From Pelagibius sp028280305 (lineage in GTDB: Bacteria > Pseudomonadota > Alphaproteobacteria > Kiloniellales > Kiloniellaceae), in NCBI RefSeq assembly GCF_965233615.1, contig NZ_OZ247495.1: a stretch of DNA of 64,000 nt. One strand, written 5' to 3'. Position numbers and translations under genes: made by a program. The notes under the pieces were generated by a model. The model did no database searches, was not told the origin of the DNA, and saw nothing but the letters and a program-made list of their open reading frames with translations. Positions 16,210 to 25,084 of this stretch are shown here, in pieces (positions within the stretch are counted from its first letter, which is position 1; each line of letters starts with the position of its first letter).

Positions 16210-16734
16210 ATGCTGAAGCCGCGTGAAGCCGCTCCGCAAATGTCATTCCCCACCATCGACGGCGGTACCTGGACCCTGTCGGAACGCAGCCCGAAGAACC
16301 TCACCCTGGTGGTTGCCTATCGCGGGCTTCACTGCCCGGTCTGCCGCGGCTACCTGAAAGAGCTGAACGATCTGGCGGGTGAATTCGCCGAGCGCGGTGT
16401 CGAGGTCGTTGCCGTCAGCACCGACGGTGAGGAGCGCGCCCGCACGGCCAAGGCCGAGTGGGAGCTTCCGAATCTCACCCTCGGCTATGGGATCAGCATC
16501 GAAGACGCCCGCAAAATGGGCCTCTACATCTCCACCAGCCGCGGCAAGACCTCGATCGGCATCGAGGAGCCGGAGAAGTTCAACGAGCCGGGCCTTTACC
16601 TGGTGAAGCCGGACGGCACGCTCTATTCGGCCTTTATCCAGACCACGCCCTTCGCCCGCCCGAAGCTGGATGAAATCCTGAAGGCGGTGGACTTCGTCAA
16701 CGCCAACAACTACCCGGCCCGCGGCGAGGCCTGA
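16210..16734 (+). CDS. Peroxiredoxin-like (AhpC/TSA fold) protein
   Basis: This is a 174-residue thioredoxin-fold protein of the peroxiredoxin-like family. The active-site region is YRGLHCPVCRGY near residues 37-48, a CxxC rather than the single peroxidatic Cys context (TxxC) of classical peroxiredoxins. GVEVVAVSTD and the C-terminal FARPKLDEIL fit the family. It has no signal peptide and is probably cytoplasmic. GAGGAG precedes the ATG. It follows the TetR gene and ends at a palindromic intergenic repeat. It may reduce peroxides or act as a thiol oxidoreductase. Confidence 0.85.
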   Translation: MLKPREAAPQMSFPTIDGGTWTLSERSPKNLTLVVAYRGLHCPVCRGYLKELNDLAGEFAERGVEVVAVSTDGEERARTAKAEWELPNLTLGYGISIEDARKMGLYISTSRGKTSIGIEEPEKFNEPGLYLVKPDGTLYSAFIQTTPFARPKLDEILKAVDFVNANNYPARGEA

Positions 16735-16740
16735 AACAAA

Positions 16741-16808
16741 CCCCCTCACCCTCCCGCTGACGCGGGCCGCTCCCTCTCCCCTCGTGGGAGAGGGTCGGGG
16801 TGAGGGGG
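16741..16808. repeat. Intergenic palindromic repeat, double stem
   Basis: Outer arms CCCCCTCACCC (16741-16751) and GGGTGAGGGGG (16798-16808) pair perfectly. Inner arms CCCTCTCCC (16772-16780) and GGGAGAGGG (16786-16794) make a second perfect stem around a short loop. The element fills the gap between two convergent genes. Its form matches the dispersed REP-like palindromes common in GC-rich proteobacteria, but only one copy lies in this window. It may also act as a bidirectional terminator. Confidence 0.75.
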
Positions 16809-16818
16809 CAGCCGCCAA

Positions 16819-17868
16819 CTACCGAGCGGCGTAATAGTCGATCAGGGCGCGAGCTTCCGCCAAGAGGGCGGTTCCGTCCTTGCCCTTTTTGGCCATCTCG
16901 GCGATCCAGGCCTCGGCTACGGGGGCGGTGGCGGCCTGCCAGCGCGCAAGTTCCTCTCCCTCGATCCGGAAGAAGCTGTCGCCCAGCTTGGCGGCGGCTT
17001 CCCGCCCCGGTGCCTCTGCTTCGTCCCAGAGGCGGCCGATCTGTTTGGCCAGGGGAATGCCGGAATTGTTGTCGATCACCTGGCGCAGGTCGGCGGGCAG
17101 GGATTCGTACTTGGCCTTGTTCATGGCGAAGAGGAAGACGGCGGTATAGAGGCCGCGGTCGCCGCCGATCTCGGTATGGCTCTGGGTCAGCTCGTGGACC
17201 TTCAGCGGCCGCGTCACCTCGTAAGGCAGGATGGCGCCTTCGACCACACCCTTGGAAAGAGCCTCCGGCACCGCGGGAACCGGCATGCCGACCGGCGTCG
17301 CCCCCAGGTTTTTCAGGGCGATGTTGGTCATGCGTGTCGGCGCCCGCACCTTCAGGCCCTTCAGGTCATCCAGGTTGCGCACTTCCTTGCCGCGCATGTG
17401 AAAACTGCCCGGGGCGTGCACATGGAACATCAGCGGGTGGATGTCCTTGAATTCCTCGCGCGCGTGCTTCTCGTAAAAGGCATGAGCCGCCTGGCTGGTC
17501 GCCTCTGCCGAGGCGGCGACAAAGGGCAGTTCGAAGACCTCAACCGTCGGGAAACGTCCGGCGGTGTAGCCCGGCAGGGTCCAGACGATATCCGCCACCC
17601 CGTCGCGGACCTGATCGAAGAGCTGCGGCGGTTTTCCGCCGAGCTGCATGGCCGGATAGATCTCGATCTTAATGCGGCCCGTGGACTCCGCCTCGACCTT
17701 TTCCGCCCAGGGCACGATGAAATCCTTATGGGTGGTGGACGGCGGCGGCAGAAAGTGATGGATCCGCAGGGTGAATTCCTGGGCTGCAGCGGGTCCGGCG
17801 GCAGCCATGCCGGCCCAAAGGACCAGCGGCAGCGCCAGACGGCGCAGAAGACGGTTCATGTTCCGCAT
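16819..17868 (-). CDS. TRAP transporter solute-binding protein, DctP family
   Basis: This is a periplasmic binding protein of a TRAP transporter for organic acids or similar anions. The 349-residue chain begins with a signal peptide (LALPLVLWAGMAAAGPAAA, cut before QEFTL). It has the DctP-type features LRIHHFLPP, GRIKIEIYPAMQLGG and an Arg in GLKVRAPT near 171, the place of the conserved carboxylate-binding Arg. No DctQ or DctM membrane gene is adjacent, so its partners must be elsewhere. It is transcribed away from maiA. A second ATG three codons in is an alternative start. Confidence 0.9.
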   Translation of the reverse strand: MRNMNRLLRRLALPLVLWAGMAAAGPAAAQEFTLRIHHFLPPPSTTHKDFIVPWAEKVEAESTGRIKIEIYPAMQLGGKPPQLFDQVRDGVADIVWTLPGYTAGRFPTVEVFELPFVAASAEATSQAAHAFYEKHAREEFKDIHPLMFHVHAPGSFHMRGKEVRNLDDLKGLKVRAPTRMTNIALKNLGATPVGMPVPAVPEALSKGVVEGAILPYEVTRPLKVHELTQSHTEIGGDRGLYTAVFLFAMNKAKYESLPADLRQVIDNNSGIPLAKQIGRLWDEAEAPGREAAAKLGDSFFRIEGEELARWQAATAPVAEAWIAEMAKKGKDGTALLAEARALIDYYAAR

Positions 17869-18075
17869 CGAGAGACCTCCCTGATTGCCTCCTCAGCCCG
17901 ACTGGGCGGTGCGCATTCCGGCGCAAGGCGTTGTCCTTATCGGGGTGATACTATGGCCACATCCCGGGAAAGACATACAATGGGCCGTCCGCGGATCAAA
18001 AGATATTCGCTTCGCCGGCCTGCAGGCGGTCGGCAGGCAGATCAGCTAAGACAGGCCAGAGTTGAGGGAGCCGGG

Positions 18076-18723
18076 ATGAAACTGCACAACTACTTTCGAA
18101 GCTCGACCTCCTACCGCGTCCGCATCGCCCTGGCCCTCAAGGGGCTCACCTATGACTATCTGCCGATCCATCTGCGCAAGGGCGAGCAGCGCAGCGCGGC
18201 CTATCTCTCCCTGAACCCGCAGGGCGCCGTGCCGAGCCTGGAGACGGAAGAGGGTGCGTTGATCCCCCAGTCCATGGCGATCCTCGAATATCTGGACGAG
18301 ACCTATCCCGAGCCGCCGCTGCTGCCCGACACACCGCTCGCGCGCGCCCGGGTGCGCAGTCTTGCCTATGCGATCGCCTGTGACATTCACCCCCTGAACA
18401 ATCTCAGGGTCCTGAACTATCTGGTCGGGCCCCTCGGCCACGATCAGGCGGTGCAGGGAGAGTGGTTTCGCCACTGGGGCGCAGTGGAGTTTGCAGCGCT
18501 GGAAAAGCGGCTTGCCGGGGAATCGGAGACCGGCCGCTTCTGTCACGGCGACAGCCCCGGGCTGGCGGACATCTGCCTCGTGCCCCAGGTGGTCAACGGG
18601 CGGCGGTTCGACTGCGACATGGCGCCCTATCCGACCATCCGGCGTATCCATGAAGCCTGTATGGCTATCCCTTCATTCGCGGAAGCGGCACCTGAACATC
18701 AACCGGACGCTGAGAGTCCGTGA
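18076..18723 (+). CDS. maiA: Maleylacetoacetate isomerase (zeta-class GST)
   Basis: It is predicted to isomerise maleylacetoacetate or maleylpyruvate with glutathione in tyrosine, gentisate or related ring-cleavage pathways. The 215-residue protein has the zeta-class N-terminal motif SSTSYRVRIAL near residues 9-19 (catalytic Ser/Ser). It also has the glutathione-site sequence PSLETEEG and the C-terminal GLADICLVPQ. The ATG at 18076 follows GAGGGAG. Open frame continues far upstream, but that stretch is antisense to the binding-protein gene and is not coding. No homogentisate or gentisate genes are next to it. A general glutathione transferase is an alternative. Confidence 0.88.
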   Translation: MKLHNYFRSSTSYRVRIALALKGLTYDYLPIHLRKGEQRSAAYLSLNPQGAVPSLETEEGALIPQSMAILEYLDETYPEPPLLPDTPLARARVRSLAYAIACDIHPLNNLRVLNYLVGPLGHDQAVQGEWFRHWGAVEFAALEKRLAGESETGRFCHGDSPGLADICLVPQVVNGRRFDCDMAPYPTIRRIHEACMAIPSFAEAAPEHQPDAESP

Positions 18724-18835
18724 AAATCGGTGCGAGTGAGAAGCGTTTGCGCATAAATTCCTAGTTGCTCTACGGGAGGCTGCTGTAAAGTCTCGCCTAC
18801 CATTGGGCAATACGGATTCTTGGAGAGATCAGCCG

Positions 18836-19318
18836 ATGAAGGGCGACAAAGGTGTTATCCAGCACCTCAACAAAATTCTGAAGAACGAACTGACAGCCAT
18901 CAACCAGTACTTCCTGCATTCGCGCATGCTGAAGGACTGGGGGCTGACCCGTTTGGCGGAGCATGAGTACGAAGAATCCATCGACGAGATGAAGCATGCC
19001 GACAAGCTGATCGAGAGAATCCTTTTTCTGGAGGGCCTGCCGAACCTTCAGGACCTGGGCAAGCTTATGATCGGCGAGAACGTCAAAGAGATCCTGGAGT
19101 GCGACCTCAAGCTGGAGATGGTGGCCATTCCGGATCTGCGCGACGCCATCGCCCACTGCGAATCAGCGAACGACTATGTCTCCAGGGAGCTTTTCGTCGA
19201 CATTCTCGAATCCGAGGAAGAGCACGTCGATTGGTTGGAAACCAATTTGGGCCTGATCGACAAGATGGGGCTGGAAAACTTCGTTCAGCATCACAGCGGC
19301 CACAGCAGCAGTTCCTAG
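18836..19318 (+). CDS. bfr: Bacterioferritin
   Basis: This is an iron-storage protein that forms a 24-mer cage with haem at subunit interfaces. The di-iron ferroxidase residues are all present: Glu18, Glu51, His54, and the Glu/His pair in ESEEEHVDW near 124-132. Met52, the haem ligand, is in DEMKHAD. The length of 160 residues is standard. The ATG at 18836 follows GGAGAG. A good rho-independent terminator lies 35 bases after the stop. Bfd, encoded nearby on the other strand, would release iron from it. Confidence 0.96.
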   Translation: MKGDKGVIQHLNKILKNELTAINQYFLHSRMLKDWGLTRLAEHEYEESIDEMKHADKLIERILFLEGLPNLQDLGKLMIGENVKEILECDLKLEMVAIPDLRDAIAHCESANDYVSRELFVDILESEEEHVDWLETNLGLIDKMGLENFVQHHSGHSSSS

Positions 19319-19353
19319 CAGCAGCCAGAGTACCATCGGCTGTTACTGCTTGG

Positions 19354-19378
19354 CAGGGCGCTAATCAGCGCCCTGTTT
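19354..19378 (+). terminator. Rho-independent terminator after bfr
   Basis: Arms CAGGGCGCT and AGCGCCCTG form a perfect 9-base-pair stem around the loop AATC, followed by TTT and a T-rich stretch. It lies 35 bases after the bfr stop. Confidence 0.75.
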
Positions 19379-19554
19379 GACTTTGGCTTGATCGATTTTG
19401 TGAACGTTGTTCCGCGGCGGATTGTCGCGGTCGGCGTTAAAGCCATTTTCCCTGGCTTCTTCCCTCCGTGCCCGTCGGCGGTCGTAAAGCCACTCCACAA
19501 CGGCGGCCATTTGTCCATCCGGCAGGCTGCCCCAGAAGTGCATCGCCGAGGCCG

Positions 19555-19740
19555 CTATTCGGCCGCGACGGCGGCGGCGCCGTGGATTTCGTCCAGAATC
19601 TCCTGGGCGCAGGGCAGGCAGGTGCCGCAGCAAGGACCGTTGCCCAGCGTCAGGTAAGCCTCCTGCGCGCAGCGCACGCCGGATTGCGCCACTTCCCGAA
19701 TATCGCCGTCGCGATAGCCATTGCACACACAAACGTACAT
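19555..19740 (-). CDS. bfd: Bacterioferritin-associated ferredoxin
   Basis: This is a 61-residue [2Fe-2S] protein that reduces and mobilises iron from bacterioferritin. The four cluster cysteines lie in YVCVCNGY (Cys4, Cys6) and CCGTCLPC (the CxxC unit near 38-41), the BFD-like Fer2 pattern. It begins just downstream of a Fur box (19772-19786) read on the minus strand, which fits the iron-starvation induction known for bfd genes. It converges on bfr, with 236 bases between the two genes. Confidence 0.93.
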   Translation of the reverse strand: MYVCVCNGYRDGDIREVAQSGVRCAQEAYLTLGNGPCCGTCLPCAQEILDEIHGAAAVAAE

Positions 19741-19771
19741 TAGCTCCTCCAGGGAGGAATTATCATGCGAA

Positions 19772-19786
19772 TGATAATGATTGTCA
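19772..19786. promoter_or_regulatory. Fur box (7-1-7 type)
   Basis: TGATAATGATTGTCA matches the 7-1-7 Fur consensus TGATAATnATTATCA with one mismatch. It lies in the divergent region 32 bases upstream of bfd and about 150 bases upstream of the imelysin operon. It could therefore repress both under iron-replete conditions. The site is seen directly; binding by Fur is inferred. Confidence 0.8.
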
Positions 19787-19935
19787 ATTGCGATCCCGGG
19801 TGTAAAATCCCTTTGTAGACGGCGGTCTTAGGGCGGTTTTCGGCCTTTTGGGGCAGGATTCTGGGGTTAGGGGCCGTTCTTCGGAATAAATTCACATCTA
19901 AATGAGATGGCAATTCAACGAGGGGAAGACATCAG

Positions 19936-21210
19936 ATGAGACTGATTGCAACGTTGGCGGCGACGACCGGATTGGTCCTGCTGCCGGCCATGGCGGCGGC
20001 CGACGATGCGGCCAAGCGGGCCGTACTGGAGACCTACGCAGACATCGCTCATGCGGGTTATGAGGACTCGCTGATCACGGCGAAGACCCTTCAGGCCGCG
20101 ATCGATGCCCTGGTGGCCGACCCCAGCGAGGCGCGGCTGGCAACGGCGCGTGAGGCCTGGATTGCCGCCCGCGTGCCCTATCAGCAGACCGAGGTCTACC
20201 GCTTCGGCAATGCCGTGGTCGACGACTGGGAAGGCAAGGTGAATGCCTGGCCGCTGGACGAGGGTCTCATCGACTATGTCGACGGCGGCAGCTATGGCCG
20301 GGAATCTGACGAGAACCCGATCTATACCGCCAACGTGATCGCCAACAAGAGCCTGGCTTTGAATGGCGAGACGGTCGATGCCTCGACCATCACCAAGACT
20401 CTGCTGTCCGACGTTCTGCACGAGGCCGAGGAAGTCGAGGCCAATGTCGCCACCGGCTATCACGCCATCGAGTTCCTGCTCTGGGGCCAGGATCTGAACG
20501 GCAGCGGTCCGGGCGCCGGCCAGCGACCGGCCAGTGACTTCAGCACTGCGTCCTGCACCAACGGCAACTGCGACCGCCGTGCCGCTTATTTGACGACGGC
20601 GACCGATCTTCTGATTGACGACCTGGAAGAAATGGTTGCGCTCTGGGCCGATAGTGGCGCAGCGCGTAAAGGGCTTTTGACCGGCAACGCCAACGCCGGA
20701 ATCTCAACCATCGTGACCGGCATGGGATCGCTGTCTTATGGCGAACTCGCCGGGGAGCGGATCAAGCTCGGCCTCATGCTGCATGATCCGGAGGAAGAGC
20801 ACGATTGCTTCAGCGACAACACCCACAATTCCCACTACTACAATCAACGTGGAATCATGAACGTCTACCTCGGCAGCTATCGTCGGGTCGACGGTTCCAT
20901 GGTCACCGGGCCGAGCCTTTCCAGCCTCGTTGAGGCTCAGGATGCCGCCGTGGATGCGGAATTGAAGGAAAAGCTGGCGGCCAGTTATGCCGCCATGCAG
21001 GCCATGGTGACGCGGGCCGAGAACGTCGAGGCCTACGACCAGATGATCGGCGAAGGCAACGCTGCCGGTAACGCCGTCATCGAAGCCGTGGTGGAAGGCT
21101 TGACGACTCAGACAAGGTCAATCGAGCGTGCTGTCGTGGCTCTCGACCTCGGGCAGATCGACTTTGAAGGTTCCGACAGTCTCGACAATCCGTCCGCGGT
21201 CTTTCAGTAA
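19936..21210 (+). CDS. Imelysin-family protein, IrpA-like
   Basis: This is a secreted or periplasmic imelysin/insulin-cleaving-metalloproteinase (ICMP) family protein of 424 residues. The signal peptide is short (LIATLAATTGLVLLPAMAAA). The family motif GxHxxE is in TGYHAIEFLLWGQD near residues 172-185. Members of this family are tied to iron uptake and regulation, although protease activity is not general. GAGGGGAAG precedes the ATG. It heads a four-gene unit (imelysin, di-haem oxidoreductase, imelysin, DUF1513) behind a Fur box. The fixed set of these genes suggests a periplasmic iron or haem handling complex. Confidence 0.9.
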   Translation: MRLIATLAATTGLVLLPAMAAADDAAKRAVLETYADIAHAGYEDSLITAKTLQAAIDALVADPSEARLATAREAWIAARVPYQQTEVYRFGNAVVDDWEGKVNAWPLDEGLIDYVDGGSYGRESDENPIYTANVIANKSLALNGETVDASTITKTLLSDVLHEAEEVEANVATGYHAIEFLLWGQDLNGSGPGAGQRPASDFSTASCTNGNCDRRAAYLTTATDLLIDDLEEMVALWADSGAARKGLLTGNANAGISTIVTGMGSLSYGELAGERIKLGLMLHDPEEEHDCFSDNTHNSHYYNQRGIMNVYLGSYRRVDGSMVTGPSLSSLVEAQDAAVDAELKEKLAASYAAMQAMVTRAENVEAYDQMIGEGNAAGNAVIEAVVEGLTTQTRSIERAVVALDLGQIDFEGSDSLDNPSAVFQ

Positions 21211-21231
21211 GGCCGGGTAGTCTCTATGGTA

Positions 21232-21277
21232 CGCCGCCTCCCTACAGGTCTGGGCTTGGGAGGCCTGGGAGGCGGCG
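21232..21277 (+). other. Strong intercistronic stem-loop
   Basis: Arms CGCCGCCTCCC (21232-21242) and GGGAGGCGGCG (21267-21277) pair perfectly. The loop can pair further (AGGTCT with AGGCCT, one G-U). It sits between the first and second genes of the imelysin operon, 32 bases before the next ATG. It has no T-run, so it may protect or end part of the transcript. Confidence 0.6.
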
Positions 21278-21309
21278 CCTAGAGACGAAGCAGGTAGGCT
21301 GGTCTTTCA

Positions 21310-22830
21310 ATGAAGAAGAGTATCCGGGCCTTGCTGGCCCTTGCGGTTGTGTGTGTGATGACGGCCCTGGGGCCGGCACCTTCGATTGCCGGTCCGACGC
21401 CGGAAGAAGCGGCGCGGATCGCGGCGGTCATCCGCCCGACCGCCGATTTCACACGGGCCGAACCCTTTGAGGCGCTGCCCGGCGGGGCGGCGACATCAAA
21501 GAAGAAGACCCTCGATTCCAATGCCTTTTCCCAGAGCTCGGGCAACATGTCCATTGAGCGGGAACTGGACTTCAAGCTCGGCAATGCGCTGTTTCGCCGC
21601 TTGTGGGTTTCTTCGCCGGCTTCCACCAAGTCGGCAGATGGCCTCGGGCCGCTGTTCAATGCCCGTTCCTGCCAGCGTTGCCACCTGAAGGATGGCCGCG
21701 GGCATGCCCCGGCGGCGAACTGGCCGGATGATTCCGCCGTTTCCATGTTTTTGCGGCTGAGCATTCCGCCTCAGTCGGCGGCGGAGCGCGCGGACCTGGA
21801 CGCACATCGCCTGAACGTCATCCCCGAGCCGACCTATGGCGGCCAGCTTCAGGATCTGGCGATCCAGGGCCATGAAGCCGAAGGCAAGATGCACATCCGC
21901 TATGAGGAGATACCGGTCACGCTGGCTGATGGCACGATGGTCAGCCTGCGCAAGCCGACCTACAGCATCACCCATCTCGGCTACGGGCCCTTGCATCCCG
22001 ATGTGATGGTCTCGCCGCGTGTGGCACCGCAGATGATCGGCCTCGGTCTGCTGGAAGCCATCGAGGAGAGCGATATCCTGGCCTGGGCCGATCCCGAGGA
22101 TGCCGACGGTGACGGCATTTCCGGGCGGGCCAACCGGGTCTGGGATAAGGCGGCCGGCGCCCCGGTCCTGGGCCGTTTCGGGTTAAAGGCGGGGGAGCCG
22201 AACCTCTTGCAGCAGTCGACCCATGCCATCAACGGCGATATCGGCCTCTCTGCACCCCTGGCCCCGTCGCCTGCCGGTGACTGCACGCCGGCGCAGCGGC
22301 GCTGCATCGAAGCGCCGGACGGCAACACGGCACAGCATGACGGCCTGGAAGCCTCGGCGGAGATGATGCGGCTGATCACCTTCTACACCCGCAATCTCGC
22401 GGTCCCGCCGCGCCGCGATCTGGAAGATCCGGCGGTATTGAAGGGCAAGCAGATATTCTATGAAGCTGGATGTATCGCCTGCCATCGGCCAAAGTATGTG
22501 ACACGCCGTGACAGCCTGGGTGCGGAGCAGTCTTTTCAGCTCATCTGGCCCTACAGCGATCTCTTGCTCCACGACATGGGCGAGGGCCTCGCCGATCACA
22601 GGCCGGAGGGAAGGGCGAACGGACGGGAATGGCGGACGGCGCCGCTCTGGGGAATCGGTTTGACGGAGACGGTCAACGGGCACAGTCAGTTCCTGCACGA
22701 CGGGCGCGCCCGCAACCTGTTGGAGGCCATCCTCTGGCATGGCGGAGAGGCCGAGGCGGCGAAGAACAGGGTGATGACACTCACCACGGAAGATAGGGAA
22801 GCCCTCTTGGCTTTCCTGAGATCGCTCTAG
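21310..22830 (+). CDS. Di-haem cytochrome c-type oxidoreductase (DUF1111)
   Basis: This is a periplasmic protein of 506 residues with a signal peptide (ALLALAVVCVMTALGPAPSIA). Two haem c sites are visible: CQRCHLKDGR near residues 121-130 and CIACHRPK near 388-395. The family, often called thiol oxidoreductase COG3488, is distantly related to MauG/CcpA-type di-haem proteins. In this gene set it stands between two imelysin genes, and may oxidise or reduce iron bound by them. Maturation would require a cytochrome c assembly system encoded elsewhere. It ends 21 bases before the next gene. Confidence 0.9.
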   Translation: MKKSIRALLALAVVCVMTALGPAPSIAGPTPEEAARIAAVIRPTADFTRAEPFEALPGGAATSKKKTLDSNAFSQSSGNMSIERELDFKLGNALFRRLWVSSPASTKSADGLGPLFNARSCQRCHLKDGRGHAPAANWPDDSAVSMFLRLSIPPQSAAERADLDAHRLNVIPEPTYGGQLQDLAIQGHEAEGKMHIRYEEIPVTLADGTMVSLRKPTYSITHLGYGPLHPDVMVSPRVAPQMIGLGLLEAIEESDILAWADPEDADGDGISGRANRVWDKAAGAPVLGRFGLKAGEPNLLQQSTHAINGDIGLSAPLAPSPAGDCTPAQRRCIEAPDGNTAQHDGLEASAEMMRLITFYTRNLAVPPRRDLEDPAVLKGKQIFYEAGCIACHRPKYVTRRDSLGAEQSFQLIWPYSDLLLHDMGEGLADHRPEGRANGREWRTAPLWGIGLTETVNGHSQFLHDGRARNLLEAILWHGGEAEAAKNRVMTLTTEDREALLAFLRSL

Positions 22831-22851
22831 CGTGCTGTCTGGGAGGCCGCG

Positions 22852-23961
22852 ATGACACAACGGCGACAATTCTTGGGTTTCTGTGGAGGGCTGGGCCTCG
22901 GCCTGACTTTGAGGCCTCTGCCGGCCTTCGCGGCGGCGCCTGATCAGGACGACTTCGCCGAGCTGAACAACGCACTTCTCGATCAATGCCTGCTGCCGCG
23001 CTATGAGGCGCTTGCCGTTGCCGGTGAGAGCCTCGAAGGGGCATTGCGCCGCGACTGTGCCGATGGCGGTCTCGGCGGAGCTGAGGAGAGCAAGAAAGCC
23101 TTTCACGCCATGATGGACGCATGGATGGCTGCACAACACCTGCGTTTTGGGCCGAGCGAGCTTTTCCTGCGCGCGGACCGCATGCAGTTCTGGCCGGACA
23201 AACGTGGCGTTACCGGGCGGCGGTTGTCCCAGCTTCTGGCGAACCCCGACCCGGCCGCGTTGGAGCCGCAGCGCTTCGCCCAGGGCTCCGTCGCCATCCA
23301 GGGGCTGCCGGCGCTCGAGCGACTGCTGTTCGATATGCCTGAAGCGGCGGAACAGCCCTTCGCCTGCGATCTGGCCGTCAGGATCGGCGAGAATCTGAAG
23401 GAGATTTCTGCCGACCTGTTGGCTGATTGGCGTGACGGCCCTTCGGCTTATGCCGCTGTGCTGCGCAACGCGCGCCAGGGCAACGCGGAATTCCTGGATG
23501 CCAAAGAGGCCTCTTTGCAACTTGCCAAGTCGCTGCGCTCGGCTTTGCTGATTGTCGTCGACTTCAAGCTTCAGCGTGTCCTTGGCGAAGCGGTGAGAAA
23601 CGCCAAGCCCAAGCGCGCCGAATCCTGGCGCAGTGGGCGTTCGCTGCGCAACATTGAGATCAATCTTGAGGCGGCGCAGGCGCTTTATCAGAACGGCGGC
23701 CAGGGTGGGTTCTCCGCCCTGCTGCGCCGCCAGCCGGACGGCCCGACGCTCCATGTCGAGATCGAAGCTGTTTTCCGCCGTACCAGAAAGAAGCTTGCAA
23801 ACCTGCCGGCATCGATGACGGAGGCCCTGGAGGAAGAGGGCGGCTGGCAGCGCCTCTCTACTGTTCGCGATGACGTCAGTCAGCTTCTCGCTCTCATTTC
23901 CGGGCCTTTCTCGCAAATGCTGGACCTGCCTCTAGGCTTCAACAGCTTCGATGGCGATTAG
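22852..23961 (+). CDS. Second imelysin-family protein
   Basis: This is a 369-residue imelysin-like protein (COG3489 type) with an N-terminal signal (RRQFLGFCGGLGLGLTLRPLPAFA). The RR followed by a hydrophobic stretch suggests possible Tat export. The family glutamate context GLPALERLLFD is present, but the GxHxxE motif of the first gene is absent, as is common in this subgroup. It ends 11 bases inside the DUF1513 gene, so translation is coupled. It probably works with the first imelysin and the di-haem protein in periplasmic iron handling. Confidence 0.88.
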   Translation: MTQRRQFLGFCGGLGLGLTLRPLPAFAAAPDQDDFAELNNALLDQCLLPRYEALAVAGESLEGALRRDCADGGLGGAEESKKAFHAMMDAWMAAQHLRFGPSELFLRADRMQFWPDKRGVTGRRLSQLLANPDPAALEPQRFAQGSVAIQGLPALERLLFDMPEAAEQPFACDLAVRIGENLKEISADLLADWRDGPSAYAAVLRNARQGNAEFLDAKEASLQLAKSLRSALLIVVDFKLQRVLGEAVRNAKPKRAESWRSGRSLRNIEINLEAAQALYQNGGQGGFSALLRRQPDGPTLHVEIEAVFRRTRKKLANLPASMTEALEEEGGWQRLSTVRDDVSQLLALISGPFSQMLDLPLGFNSFDGD

Positions 23962-25084
23962 CCGCCGCAGCCTGCTGACCGCCGGCCTGGGTTTGCCGCT
24001 GGTGGGCCATGCCGGGATGGCGTTTGCGGTGTCCGGGCGGGGGCCGCTTGCCGTGGGTGCCAGCGCCGAGACCGGCGGGCGCTTCGCGGTTCGGATGATC
24101 ACGGGGCAGGGGGCGGATGGCGACATCGTCGATCTGCCGGGCCGGGGCCATGGCGCGGCCTGGCGCCGCGGTGCTGGAGAAATCCCTGGGGAGGACCCCG
24201 GGGAAGTGGTCATCCTGGCCCGTCGTCCCGGCCGTTTCGCCGTCGTCATCGATGTTGCGGAGGGGCGCGTCAAACAACGCTTCGAAGCTCCCCAGGCCCG
24301 GCACTTCTACGGCCACGGTGTGTTCAGCCGCGATGGCCGCCGGCTGTTTGCCACCGAGAACGACTTTGACGGCGGGCGTGGTGTCATCGGCGTCTATGAT
24401 GCCGAGAAGGGGTATCGCCGTTTGGGGGAACTGCCCTCTCACGGCATCGGCCCGCACGAACTGGCGCTGCTCTCGGACGGGCGGCGGCTGGTGGTCGCCA
24501 ATGGCGGTATCCGGACGCATCCCGACAGCGGCCGCCGGAAGCTGAACCTGGCGACAATGGCGCCGAACCTGGCTTATGTGAACAGTGACAGCGGTGCCCT
24601 GCTTCAGCGCTTTTCCCTGCCGGAAGACCTTCACCTTCTGTCAATACGGCACCTCGCGGTTTCCAGAGACGATGCGGTCTGTCTTGCCTTGCAGAACGAG
24701 GGGCCGCGAAACCGCCTGGTGCCCCTGGTCGGCTTTCAGCGCGATGGGACGGAGATTGCCCTGGCCGAGACGCCGGCGGCGGTGCTCAAGAGCATGCGCC
24801 ACTATTGCGGCAGTGCCGCGCTGGATGAAAGCGGCCGCTATCTGGCCGTCTCGGCGCCGCGCGGCGGACGGATTACCTTCTGGTCGGCGAAGGAACGCCG
24901 TTACCTGGCGGAAATCTCTGTTGCCGATGGCTGCGGCCTGGCGCCGGCCGGCGGTGTGGGCCGCTTTTTCATCTCCTCCGGACAGGGCCGGCTGTTTATC
25001 TATGACCTGACGCGCGGCCGGGAAACTGCGCTGTATGGCGGTGCGCCCGGCCTCGCCTGGGACAATCACCTGCTGGCGCTCTGA
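23951..25084 (+). CDS. DUF1513 beta-propeller-like periplasmic protein
   Basis: This is a 377-residue protein with an N-terminal SRRSLLTAGLGLPLVGHAGMAFA that looks like a twin-arginine signal. The body has repeated short beta-strand-like blocks (FSRDGRRLFATEN, LSDGRRLVVANGG, LDESGRYLAVSAP), consistent with a WD40/YVTN-type propeller. DUF1513 proteins (COG3490) are consistently found after imelysin and di-haem genes, and their role is not established. It is the last gene of the unit, and its start overlaps the previous gene by 11 bases. Confidence 0.87.
   Translation: MAISRRSLLTAGLGLPLVGHAGMAFAVSGRGPLAVGASAETGGRFAVRMITGQGADGDIVDLPGRGHGAAWRRGAGEIPGEDPGEVVILARRPGRFAVVIDVAEGRVKQRFEAPQARHFYGHGVFSRDGRRLFATENDFDGGRGVIGVYDAEKGYRRLGELPSHGIGPHELALLSDGRRLVVANGGIRTHPDSGRRKLNLATMAPNLAYVNSDSGALLQRFSLPEDLHLLSIRHLAVSRDDAVCLALQNEGPRNRLVPLVGFQRDGTEIALAETPAAVLKSMRHYCGSAALDESGRYLAVSAPRGGRITFWSAKERRYLAEISVADGCGLAPAGGVGRFFISSGQGRLFIYDLTRGRETALYGGAPGLAWDNHLLAL

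Noticed and set aside
17176..18075. Long open frame running into maiA from upstream
   Set aside because: It lies antisense to the TRAP binding-protein gene, and the clear maiA start with a ribosome site is at 18076.
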